Positions 37,901 through 50,408 of a stretch of DNA of 64,000 nt are shown here, one piece after another. The notes beneath the pieces are model-generated. The model was not told the origin of the DNA. It searched no databases and saw nothing but the letters and a program-made list of their open reading frames with translations. This stretch comes from Xylocopa sonorina. Lineage: Eukaryota; Arthropoda; Insecta; Hymenoptera; Apidae. The stretch covers positions 3,038,001 through 3,102,000 of the forward strand of contig NW_027490093.1 of assembly GCF_050948175.1 (NCBI RefSeq), given 5' to 3'. A program made the translations under genes and the position numbers. Positions within the stretch are counted from its first letter, which is position 1. Each line of letters opens with the position of its first letter.

Positions 37901-40326
37901 AGAAATGAGATGCTATATCGCGTTTTGAGAAGCATTAGAACTCTAATGCTACGATACGTAGACATCTGCAAAAACTATTTCCTAGCAAGGAAGTGTCGCA
38001 TTTACATTCTTTTGAAGTGAATACGAGGTATACATAACACTCCACAATGAATATTATATCTTATCACGAAACATAGAAATGAGATGCGATATCGCGTTTT
38101 AAGAAGCATTAGAACTCTATCGCTTCGATACGTAGACATCTGGTAACGTAATTTTCTAGAAGGGAAGTGTCGCATTTACATTAATTTGAAGTGTAGAAGA
38201 GGAATACATAACACTTCGTAATGGATATTATATCTTATCATGACACATAGAAATGAGATGCAATATCGCGTTTCGGGAAGCATTAGAACTCTAATGCTAC
38301 GATACGTAGATATCTGCCAACGCTATTTCCTGGCAAGGAAGTGTTGAATTTACATTCATTTGCAGTGTATGCGAGATATACAAGACATTTCGCAATGAAT
38401 ATAACATTCTACCATGAATTATAGAAATGAGGAGCGATATCGCGTTTTAAGAAGCATTAGGACACTGTTGCTCCGATTCGTAGATATCTGCGAACGCTAC
38501 TTCCTAGCAAGGGGAGAGTCGCATTTACATTCATTTGAAGTGTATGCGAGGTACACATGACACTTCGCAATGAATATTATATCTTGTCATGAGACTTAGA
38601 AATGGGATGGGATATCGAGGTTTAAGAAGCATTAGAACCCTATTGCTGCGATACGTAGACATCTGCAAACGCTATTTCCTAGCAAGTAAGTGTCGCATTT
38701 ACATTCTTTTGACGTAAATGCGAGGTATACATAACAGTCCACAAGGAATATTATATCTAATCACGAAACATAGAAATGAGATGCGATATCGCGATATAAG
38801 AAGCATTAGAGCTCTATTGCTTCGATACGGAGACATCTGGAAACGCTAATTCCTAGCAATGAAGTGTCTCATTTACATTCATTTGAAGTGTATGCGAGGT
38901 ATACATGACACTTCGCAATGAATATTATATCTTATCATGAAACATAGAAGTGAGATGCGATATCGCGTTTTGAGAAGCATTAGAACTCTATTGCTACGAT
39001 ATCTAGACATCTGCAAACGCTATTTCCTAGCAGGGAATTGCCGCATTTATATTCATTTGAAGTGTAGACGATATAAACATAACACTGCACAATGAATATT
39101 ATATCTCATCATGAAACATAGAAATGAGATGCGATATCGCGATTTAAGCAGCATTTGAACTCTACTGCTTCGATACGTAGACACCTGCCAATACTATCTC
39201 CTAGCAAGAAAGTGTCGCATTTACATACTTTTGAAGCCAATACTTGGTATACATAACACTCCACATCGAATATTATATCTTATCATGAAACATAGAAATG
39301 AGATGCGATATGGCTATTTAAGAAGCACTAGAACTCTATTGCTTCGATACGTAGACATCTGCAAACGTAACTTCCCAGCAAGGAAGTGTCGCATTTACAT
39401 TCTCTTGAATGTAATACGAGGTATACATGACACTTCGTAATGAATATTATATCTTATCATGAAACATAGAAATGCAATGCGATATTGCGATTTAAGAAGC
39501 AGTAGGTCTCTATTGCTTCGATACGTAGACATCTGCTAACGCTATTTCCTAGCAAGGAAGTGTCGCATTTACATTCATTTTGAAGTGTATGCGAGGTATA
39601 CAAGACACTTCGCAATGAATATTATATATTATCATGAAACAGAAATGAGATGCGATATCGCGTATTGAGAAGCAATAGATCACTAATGCTACGATACGTA
39701 GACATCTGCAAACGCTATTTCCTAGCAAGGGAGTGTCGCATTTACATTCTTTTGAAGTGAATACGAGGTTATGACAGCACTCCGCAATGAATATTATATC
39801 TTTTAATGAAACATAGAAATGGGATGCGATATCGCGATTTAAGCAGCATTAGGACTCTATTGCTTCGATACGTAGACATCTGCAAACGCTATTTCCTAGC
39901 AAGGAAGTGTTGCATTTACATTGTTTTGAAGTGAATACGAGGTATACATGACACTTCGCAATGAATATTGTATCTTATCATGAAGCATAGAAATGAGATG
40001 CGATATCGCGTTTTGAGAAGCATTAGAACTCTATTGCTACGATACGTGGACACCTGCAATCGCTATTTCCTTGCAAGGAAGTGTCGCATTTAGATTCTTT
40101 TGAAGTGAATACGAGGTATACATAACACCACGCAATGTATATTATATCTTATCACGAAACATAGAGATGAGATGCGATATCGCGATTTAAGAAGCATTAG
40201 AACTCAATTTCTTCGATACGTAGACATCTGTAAACGCCATTTCCTAGCAAGGAAGTGTCGCGTTGACATTGTTTTGAAGCGAATACGATGTATACATAAC
40301 ACTGCACAATGAATATTATATCTTAT

Positions 40327-40365
40327 CATAGAAATGAGACATAGAAGTGAGACATAGAAATGAGA
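40327..40365 (+). repeat. 13-bp triplication inside a monomer
   Basis: CATAGAAATGAGA, CATAGAAGTGAGA and CATAGAAATGAGA lie back to back (40327-40339, 40340-40352, 40353-40365), where the usual monomer has one copy. This is a replication-slippage type event. Confidence 0.85.
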
Positions 40366-40564
40366 TGCGATGTCGCGTTTTAAGTAACATTAGAACTCTA
40401 TTGTTTCGATACCTAGACATCTGGAAACGCTATTCCCTAGCAAGGAAGTGTCGCATTTACATTCTTTTGAAGTGAATCCAAGGTATACATGACACATCGC
40501 AATGAATATTATATCTTATCATGAAACATTGAAATGAGATGTGATATGTCGATTTAAGGCGCAT

Positions 40565-41380
40565 TAGAAGTATATTGGTTCGATACGTAGACATCTGCAA
40601 ACGCTTTTTCCTAGCAAGGAAGTGTCGCATTTACATTCTTTTGAAGTGAATACGAGGTATACGTGACTCTTCGCAATGAATATTATATCTTATCACGGAA
40701 CATAGAAATGCGATGCGATGTCGCGTTTTAAGAAGCATTAAAACTCTATTGCTTCGATACGAAGTCATCTGGAAACGCTATATCCTAGCAAGGAAGTGTC
40801 GCATTTACTTTTTTTCGAGGTGAATGCGAGGTATACATATCACTCCAGAATGAATATTGTATCTTATCCTGAAACATAGAAATGAGATGCGACATCGCGA
40901 TTTAAGAAGCATTAAAACTCAATTGCTACGGTACTTAGACATCTGCAAACGCTATTTCCTAGCAAGGAGGTGTCGCATTTACATTCTTCTGAAGTGAATA
41001 CGATGTATACTGCACACTCCACAATGAATATTATATCTTACCATGATACATAGAAATGAGATGCGATATCGCGTTTTAAGAAGCATTAGAACTCTATTGC
41101 ATCGATACGTGGACATCTGCAAACGCTACTTCCAAGCAAGGAAGTTCCGGATTTACATTCTTTTGCAGTGAATATGAGGTACACATGACACTTCGCAATG
41201 AATATTATATCTTAACATGAGACATAGAAGTGAGATGCGATATCGCGTTTTAAGAAGCACTAGAATTCTATTGCTTCGATACGTAGACATCTGAAAACGT
41301 AATTTCCTAGAAATGAAGTGTCGCATTTACATACATTTCAAGTGTAGACGATGAATACAAAACCCTTCGCAATGAATATT
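40565..41380 (+). repeat. Segmental duplication, copy 1 (partner 43340-44155, offset 2775 bp)
   Basis: About 815 bp are shared with few differences: ATTGGTTCGATACG, CACGGAACATAGAAATGCG, ATCCTGAAACATAG, GATGTATACTGCACACTCC, GAAGTTCCGGATTTAC and GAATACAAAACCCTTCGC. The offset is about 16 monomers minus 9 bp. Confidence 0.85.
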
Positions 41381-41955
41381 ATATCTTATCATGAAACATA
41401 GGAATGAGATGCGATATCGCGTTTTAAGAAGCATTAGAACTCTATTGCTTCGATACGTAGACATCTGCAAACGCTATTTCCAAAGAAAGAAGTGTCGCAT
41501 TTACATTCTTTTGGAGTGAATACAAAGTATACATGACACTACGCAATGAATATTATACCTTATCCTAAAACATAGAAATGAGATGCGATATCTCGTTGTA
41601 AGTATCATTAGTACTCTGTTGCTTCGATACGTAGACATCTGCAAACGCTACTTCCTAGCAAGGAAGTGTCGCATTTACATTCTTTTGAAGTGTGTGCGAG
41701 GTATACAAGCCACTTCGAAATGAATATTATATCTTATCATGTAACATAGGAATGAGAGGGGACATCTCGTTTTAAGAAGCATTAGTACTCTATTGCTACG
41801 TAGATATCTGCAGATGCTATTTCCTAGCAAGGAAGAGACGCATTTACAATCTTTTGAAGTGAATAAGAGGTATACATAACACTCCACAATGAATATTATA
41901 TCTAATCATGGAACATAGAAATGAGGATCGATTCGCGTTCTAAGAAGGATAAGAA
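41199..41955 (+). repeat. Segmental duplication (partner 45712-46468, offset 4513 bp)
   Basis: CTTAACATGAGACATAGAAG, TTTCAAGTGTAGACGATG, AAAGAAAGAAGTGTCGC, GAAATGAGAGGGGACATCTC, GCTACGTAGATATCTGCAG and GAGGATCGATTCGCGTTC are shared in order. It overlaps the right part of the 40565-41380 block, so three related blocks (41.2, 44.0 and 45.7 kb) chain together. Confidence 0.85.
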
Positions 41956-42599
41956 CTCTAATGCTACGATACGTAGACATCTACAAACGCTATTTCAGCA
42001 AGGACGTGTCGCATTTACATTCTTTTGAAGTGAATGCGAGGTATACATAACATTGCACAATGAACATTATATGTTATCATCAAACATCGAAGTGAGATGC
42101 GATCTCGCGATATAAGAAGCATTACAACTCTATTGCTACGATACGTAGACATCTGCAAACGCTATTTCCTAGCAGGGAAGTGTCGCATTTACATTCATTT
42201 GAAGTGTATGCGAGGTATACATAACACTTCGCAATGAATATTATATGTTATCATGAAACATAGAAATGAGTTGCGATATCGCGAATTAAGAAGCACTAAA
42301 ACTCTATTGCTTCGATACGTAGACTTCTGGAAACGATATTTCCTAGAAAGCAAGTGTCGCATTTACATTCATTTAAAGTGTAGACGAGGAATATATAACA
42401 CTTCGCTATGAATATTATATCTTATCAAGAGACTTAGTAATGAGATGCGACATCTTCTTTTATGAAGCAATAGAACTCTATTGTTTCGATACCTAGACAT
42501 CTGGAAACGCAATTACCTAGAAAGGAAGTGTCGCATTTACATTCTTTTGAAGCGAATGCGAGATATTCATGACACTTCGCAATGAATATTATATCTTGT

Positions 42600-42900
42600 C
42601 ATGAAACATAAAAATGAGATGCGAAATCTCGTTTTAAGAAGCATAAGAACGCAATTGCTTCGATACGTAGACATCTGCCAACGCTATTTCCTACCAAGGA
42701 AGTGTCGCATTTACATTCATTTGAAGTGTATGCGAGAAATACGTGACACTTCCCAATGAATACTATATCTTATCATGAAACATAAAAATGAGATGCGAAA
42801 TCTCGTTTTAAGAAGCATTAGAACTCAATTGCTTCGATACGTAGACATCTGCCAACGCTATTTCCTACCAAGGAAGTGTCGCATTTACATTCATTTAAAG
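42600..42900 (+). repeat. Single-monomer tandem duplication
   Basis: GAAACATAAAAATGAGATGC and TTTCCTACCAAGGAAG recur exactly 174 bp apart (42601 and 42775). Confidence 0.8.
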
Positions 42901-43339
42901 TTGGACGAGGAATACATAACACTACGCAATGAATATTATATATTATCATGAGACATAGAAATGCGATGCGACATCGCGATTTAAGAAGCATTAGAACTCT
43001 ATTGCTTCGAGACGTAGATGTCTGCAAACGCTATTTCCTAGGAAGCAAGTGTGGCATTTACATTCATTTACAGTCTAGACGAGGAATACGTAACACTTCG
43101 CAATGAATATTATATATTATCATGAGACATAGAAATGATATGCGATTTCGCGTTTTAAGAAGCATTAGAAATCTATTGCTTCGATACGGAGACATCTGCA
43201 ATCGCTATTTCCTAGCGAGGAAAGGTCGCATTTACATTCTTTTGTAGTAAGTACGAGGTATACATATCACTGCACAATGAATATTATATCCTACCATGGG
43301 ACCTAGAAATGAGATGTGATGTCGCGTTTTACGAAGCAC

Positions 43340-44155
43340 TAGAATACTATTGGTTCGATACGTAGACATCTGCAAACGCTTTTTCCTAGCAAGGAAGTGT
43401 TGCATTTACATTCTTTTGAAGTGAATACGAGGTATACGTGACTCTTCGCAATGAATATTATATCTTATCACGGAACATAGAAATGCGATGCGATGTCGCG
43501 TTTTAAGAAGCATTAAAACCCTATTGCTTTGATACGAAGTCATCTGGAAACGCTATATCCTAGCAAGGAAGTGTCGCATTTACTTTTTTTCGAGGTGAAT
43601 GCGAGGTATACATATCACTCCAGAATGAATATTGTATCTTATCCTGAAACATAGAAATGAGATGCGACATCGCGATTTAAGAAGCATTAAAACTCAATTG
43701 CTACGGTACGTAGACATCTGCAAACGCTATTTCCTAGCAAGGAGGTGTCGCATTTACATTCTTCTGAAGTGAATACGATGTATACTGCACACTCCACAAT
43801 GAATATTATATCTTATCATGAGACATAGAAATGAGATGCGATATCGCGTTTTAAGAAGCATTAGAACTCTATTGCATCGATACGTGGACATCTGCAAACG
43901 CTACTTCCAAGCAAGGAAGTTCCGGATTTACATTCTTTTGCAGTGAATATGAGGTACACATGACACTTCGCAATGAATATTATATCTTAACATGAGACAT
44001 AGAAGTGAGATGCGATATCGCGTTTTAAGAAGCACTAGAATTCTATTGCTTCGAAACGTAGACATCTGAAAACGTAATTTCCTAGAAATGAAGTGTCGCA
44101 TTTACATACATTTCAAGTGTAGACGATGAATACAAAACCCTTCGCAATGAATATC
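43340..44155 (+). repeat. Segmental duplication, copy 2 (partner 40565-41380)
   Basis: The near-identical partner of the block 2775 bp upstream. The match ends near 44155 at CAATGAATATCATAAC, and the next bases instead match 49876 onward, so 44151 is a mosaic breakpoint. Confidence 0.85.
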
Positions 44156-44605
44156 ATAACTTATCATGAAACATAGAAATGAGATGCGACATGGCGATTT
44201 AAGAAGCATTAGAACTCTATTGCTTCGATGCGTAGACATCTGCAGACGCTACTTCCTAGCAAGGAAGTGTCGCATTTATATTCATTTGTAGTGTATACGA
44301 GGTATACGTAACACTGCACAATGAACATTATATCTTATCATAAAACATAGAAATGAGATGCCATACCTCGTTTTAAGAAGCATTATAACTCTGTTGCTTC
44401 GATACGTAGACGTCTGCCATCGCTATATCCTAGCAAGGAAGTGTCGCATTTACATTCTTTTGAAGTCAATACGAGGTATACATAACACTCCACATTAAAT
44501 ATTATATCTTATCATGAAACATAGAAATGAGATGCGATATCGCGTTATGAGAAGCATTAGATCTATATTGCTTCGATACGTAGACATCTGCAAACGCTAT
44601 CTCCT
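44151..44605 (+). repeat. Segmental duplication (partner 49876-50330, offset 5725 bp)
   Basis: ATATCATAACTTATCATG, CATTTGTAGTGTA, CTGCACAATGAACATTATAT, GATGCCATACCTCG and CGTTATGAGAAGCATTAG are shared in order. The partner block runs almost to the start of the higher-order-repeat domain. Confidence 0.82.
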
Positions 44606-45711
44606 AGCAAGGAAGTGTCGTATTTACAATCTTTTGAAGAGAATTCGAGGTATACATGACACTTCGCAATGAATATTATATCCTATCATAAAACATAGAA
44701 ATGAGATGCGATATCGCGATTTAACAAGGATTAGAATTCTATTGCATCGATACGTAGACATCTGCAAACGCTACTTCCTAGCAAGGAAGTGTCGCATTTA
44801 CATTCTTTTGAAGTGAATACGAAGTACACATGACACTCAGCAATGAATATTATATCTTATCATGAAACATAGAAATGAGATGCGATATCGCGATTTTATA
44901 AGCATTAGAACTTATTGCTATGATACGTATATATCTGCAAACGCTATTTCCTAGCAAGGAAGTGTCGTATTTACATTCTTTTGGAGAGAATACGATGTAT
45001 ACATGAGACTCCGCAATGAGTATTATATCTTATCCTAACACAGAAATGAGGTGCTATATCTCGTTTTAAGAAACATTAGAACCCTATTGCTTCGATACGA
45101 AGACATCTGGAAACGTAATTTCCTGGAATGGAAGTGTCGCATGTACATTCTTTTGATGCGAATACGAGGTATACATAACATTCCACAATGAATATTATAT
45201 CTTATCACGAAACATAGAGATGTGATGCTATATCGCGGTTCACGAAGCATTAGAACTCTATTGCTTCGATACGTAGAAATCTGCAAACGCTATTTCCTAG
45301 CAAGGAAGTGTCCCATTAACATTCATTTGAATTGTAGACGAGGAATACATAGCACTTCGCAATGAATATTGTATCTTATCATGAAACATAGAAATGAGAT
45401 GGGATATCGCGTTTTAAGAAGCATTAGAACTCTGTTGCTACGATACGTCGATATCTGCAGACGCTATTTCCTAGCAAGGAACTGTCACATTTACATTCTT
45501 CTGAAGTGAATACAAAGTATACATGACACTTCGCAATTAATATTATATCTTATCATGAAACATAGAAATGAGATGCGATATCCCGTTTCAGGAAGCATTA
45601 GAACTCTATTGCTTCGATACGTAGACATCTGCAAAAGCTATTTCCTAGCAAGGAAGTATCGCAATTTACATTCATTTGTAGCGTGTGCGAGGTATACGTG
45701 ACAATTCGCAA

Positions 45712-46468
45712 TGAATATTATATCTTAACATGAGACATAGAAGTGAGATGCGATATCGCATTTTAAGAAGCACTAGAATTCTATTGCTTCGATACGTAGA
45801 CATCTGAAAACGTAATTTCCTAGAAATGAAGTGTCGCATTTACATACATTTCAAGTGTAGACGATGAATACAAAACCCTTCGCAATGAATATTATATCTT
45901 ATCATGAAACATAGGAATGAGATGCGATATCGAGTTTTAAGAAGCATTAGAACTCTATTGCTTCGATACGTAGACATCTGCAAACGCTATTTCCAAAGAA
46001 AGAAGTGTCGCATTTACATTCTTTTGGAGTGAATACGAAGTATACCTGACACTACGCAATGAATATTATATCTTATCCTAAAACATAGAAATGAGATGCG
46101 ATATCTCGTTGTAAGAAGCATTAGTACTCTGTTGCTTCGATACGTAGACATCTGCAAACGCTACTTCCTAGCAAGGAAGTGTCGCATTTACATTCTTTTG
46201 AAGTGTATGCGAGGTATACAAGCCACTTCGAAATGAATATTATATCTTATCATGAAACATAGAAATGAGAGGGGACATCTCGTTTTAAGAAGCATTAGTA
46301 CTCTATTGCTACGTAGATATCTGCAGACGCTATTTCCTAGCAAGGAAGAGACGCATTTACAATCTTTTGAAGTGAATACGAGGTATACATAACACTCCAC
46401 AATGAATATTATATCTAATCATGGATCATAGAAATGAGGATCGATTCGCGTTCTAAGAAGGATTAGAA
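45712..46468 (+). repeat. Segmental duplication, copy 2 (partner 41199-41955)
   Basis: The partner of the block 4513 bp upstream, with only scattered substitutions. The 70-codon minus-strand frame in each copy (41675-41887 and 46188-46400) is an accidental satellite frame. Confidence 0.85.
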
Positions 46469-47065
46469 CTCTAATGCTACGATACGTAGACATCTGTAAA
46501 CGCTGTTTCTTAGCAAGGAAGTGTCGCATTTACATTCTATTGAAGTGAATACGCGGTATACATAACACTGCACAATGAATATTATATCTTATAATAAAAC
46601 ATAGGAATGAAATGCGATATGACGATTTAAGATGCATTAGAACTCTATTGCTTCGATACGTAGACATCTGCAAACGCTACTTCCTAGAAAGGAAGTGTCG
46701 CCTTTTAATTCGTTTGAAGTGTATGCGTGGTATAAAAGACACTTCACAATGAATATTATATCTTATCATCAAACATAGAAATGAGATGCGATATCGCGTG
46801 TTGAAAAGATTTAGAACCCTAATGCTACCATACGTAGACATCTGCAAACGCTATTTCCTAGCAAGGAAGTGTTGCGTTTACATTCATTTGAAGTGTATGC
46901 CAGGTATACATGACACTTCCTAATGAATGTTATATCTTATCATGAAACATAGAAATGAGGTGCAATATCGCGTTTTAAGAAGCATTAGAACTCTAATGCT
47001 ACGATACGTAGACATCTACAAACGCTATTTCAGCAAGGACGTGTCGCATTTACATTCTTTTGAAG

Positions 47066-48153
47066 AGAATACGAGGTATACATGCCACATCGCAATGAAT
47101 ATTATATATTATCATGAAACATAGAAATGAGATGAGATATCGCGATTTAAGAAGCATTGGATCTCTATTGCTTCGATACGTAGACATCTGCAAACGCTAC
47201 TTCCCAGTGAAGTGTCGCATTTACATTCTGTTGAGGGGAATACGAGGTATACATAACAATCCACAGTGATTATTATATCTTATCATGAAACATAGAAATG
47301 AGATGCGATACGGCGATTTAAGAAGCATTAGTACACTATTGCTTCGATACGTAGACATCTGCCAACGCTATTTCCTAGCAAGGAAGTGTCGCATTTACAT
47401 TCAGTTGAAGTGTATGCGAGGTATACAAGACACTTCGCAATGAATATTATATCATATCATGAAACATAGAAATAAGATGCAATATCTTCTTTTATGAAGC
47501 ATTAGAACACTATTGTTTCGATACCTAGACATCTGGAAACGCTATTTCCTAGCAAGGAAGTGTCGCATTTACATTCTTTTGAAGTGAGTACAAGGTATAC
47601 ATGACACATCGCAATGAATATCATATCTTATCATGAAACATAGAAATGAGATGCCGTATCGCGTTTTGAGAAGCATTAGATCTCTATTGCTACGATACGT
47701 AGACATCTGGAAACGCTATTTCCTATCAAGGATGTGTCGCATTTACGTTCTTTTGAAGAGAATACGAGGTATACATGCCACATCGCAATGAATATTATAT
47801 ATTATCATGAAACATAGAAATGAGATGAGATATCGCGATTTAAGAAGCATTGGATCTCTATTGCTTCGATACGTAGACATCTGCAAAGGCTACTTCCCAG
47901 TGAAGTGTCGCATTTACATTCTGTTGAGGGGAATACGAGGTATACACAACAATCCACAGTGAATATTATATCTTATCATGAAACATAGAAATGAGATGCG
48001 ATACGGCGATTTAAGAAGCATTAGTACACTGTTGCTTCGATACGTAGACATCTGCCAACGCTATTTCCTAGCAAGGAAGTGTCGCATTTACATTCAGTTG
48101 AAGTGTATGCGAGGTATACAAGACACTTCGCAATGAATATTATATCATATCAT
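47066..48153 (+). repeat. Tetrameric tandem duplication (offset 693 bp)
   Basis: 47066-47460 and 47759-48153 share CATGCCACATCGCAATG, GAGATGAGATATCGCG, CTTCCCAGTGAAGTGTCGC (which lacks the usual AAGGA block), CTGTTGAGGGGAATACG and CAATCCACAGTGA. The period is four monomers less 3 bp. This and the following 695-bp duplication form a short tetrameric zone left of the main domain. Confidence 0.83.
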
Positions 48154-48449
48154 GAAACATAGAAATGAGATGCGATATCGCGTTTTGAGAAGCATTAGAA
48201 ATTTAATGCTACGATACGTAGATATCTGCAAACGCTATTTCCTAGCAAGGAAGTGTCGCATTTACATTCATTCGAAGTGAATACGAGGAATACATGAAAC
48301 TTCGCAATGAATATTATATGTTATCATGAAACATAGAAATGTGATGTGATATCGCGTTTTAAGAAGCATTCGAAATCCAATGCTACGATACGTAGACATC
48401 TGCAAACGCTATTTCCTGGCAAGGAAGTGTCGCATTTACATTCTTTTGA

Positions 48450-49485
48450 AGTGAATACGAGGTATACGTGACACTTCGCTATGAATATTATATCTTATCG
48501 TAAAACATAGACATGTGATGCGATATCTCGTTATAAGAAGCATTAGAACTCTGTTGCTTCGATACGTAGACATCTGCCATCGCCATATCCTAGCAAGGAA
48601 GTGTCGCATTTACAATCATTTGTAGTGAATGCGAGGTATACATAACACTCCACATTGAATATTATATATTATTATGAGTCATAGAAATGCGATGCGATAT
48701 GGCGATATAAGAAGCATTAGAACTCTATTGGTTCGATACGTAGACATCTGCCAACGCTATTTCCTAGCAAGGAAGTTTCGCATTTACATTCAGTTGAAGT
48801 GTACGCGAGGTATACAAGACACTTCGCATTGAATATTATATCTTATCTTGAAACATTGAAATGAGATGCGATATCGCGTTTTAAGAAGAATTAGAACACT
48901 ATTGCTACGATCCATAGATATCTGCAGACGCTATTTCCTAGCAAGGAAATGTGGCACTTACATTCTATTGAAAGGAATACGAGGTATACAGGACACTTCG
49001 CAATAAATATTATATCTTATCATAAACATAGAAATGAGATGCGATATCGCGTTTTGAGAAACATTAGAACTCCAATGCTACGACACGTAGACATCTGCAA
49101 ACGCTATTTCCTAGCAAGGAAGTGTCGCATTTACATTCTTTTGAAGTGAAAACGAGGTATACATAACACTCCACAATGAATATTATATCTTATCGTAAAA
49201 CATAGAAATGTGATGCGATATCTCGTTATAAGAAGCATTAGAACACTGTTGCTTCGATACGTAGACATCTGCCATCGCTGTATCCTAGCAAGGAAGTGTC
49301 GCATTTACAATCATTTGAAGTGAATGCGAGGTATACATAACACTCCACAATGAATATTATATATTATCATGAAACATAGAAATGCGATGCGGTATGGCGA
49401 TATAAGAAGCATTAGAACTCTATTGGTTCGATACGTAGAATTCTGCCAACGCTATTTCCTAGGAAGGAAGTGTCGCATTTACATT
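48450..49485 (+). repeat. Tetrameric tandem duplication (offset 695 bp)
   Basis: 48450-48790 and 49145-49485 share TATCGTAAAACATAGA, GTGATGCGATATCTCGTTAT, CTGCCATCGC, TTTACAATCATTTG, GGCGATATAAGAAGC and TATTGGTTCGATACG. Confidence 0.8.
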
Positions 49486-50408
49486 CGTTTGAAGTTTATG
49501 CGAGGTATACATGACACTACGCAATGAATATTATATCTTATCATGAAACATAGAAATGTGATGCGATATCGCGTTTTAAGAAGCATTTGAACACTATTGC
49601 TTCGACACGTAGACATCTGCAAGCGCTATGTCCTAGCAAGGAAGTGTCGCATTTACATTCAGTTGAAGTGTACGCGAGGTATACAAGACACTTCGCAATG
49701 AACATTATATCTTATCTTGAAACACTGAAATGAGATTCGATATCGCGTTTTAAGAAACATTAGAACACCATTGCTACGATTCGCAGATATCTGCAGATGC
49801 TCTATCCTAGGAAGGAAGTGTCGCATTTACATTCTTTTGAAGTGAATACGAGGTATACATAACACTCCACAATGAATATCATAACTTATCATGAAACATA
49901 GAAATGAGATGCGACGTGGCGATTTAAGAAGCATTAGAACTCTATTGCTTCGATACGTAGACATCTGCACACGCTACTTCCTAGCAAGGAAGTGTCGCAT
50001 TTGTATTCATTTGTAGTGTATGCGAGGTATACATAACACTGCACAATGAACATTATATCTTATCATAAAGCATAGAAATGAGATGCCATACCTCGTTTTA
50101 AGAAGCATTATAACTCTGTTGCTTCGATACGTAGACGTCTGCCATCGCTATATCCTAGCAAGGAAGTGTCGTATTTACATTCTTTTGAAGTCAATACGAG
50201 GTATACATAACACTCCACATTAAATATTATATCTTATCATGAAACATAGAAATGAGATGCGATATCGCGTTATGAGAAGCATTAGATCTCTATTGCTTCG
50301 ATACGTAGACATCTGCAAACGCTATTTCCTAGCAAGGAAGTGTCGCATTTACATTCATTCGAAGTGAATACGAGGAATGCATGAAACTTCGCAATGAATA
50401 TTATATCT

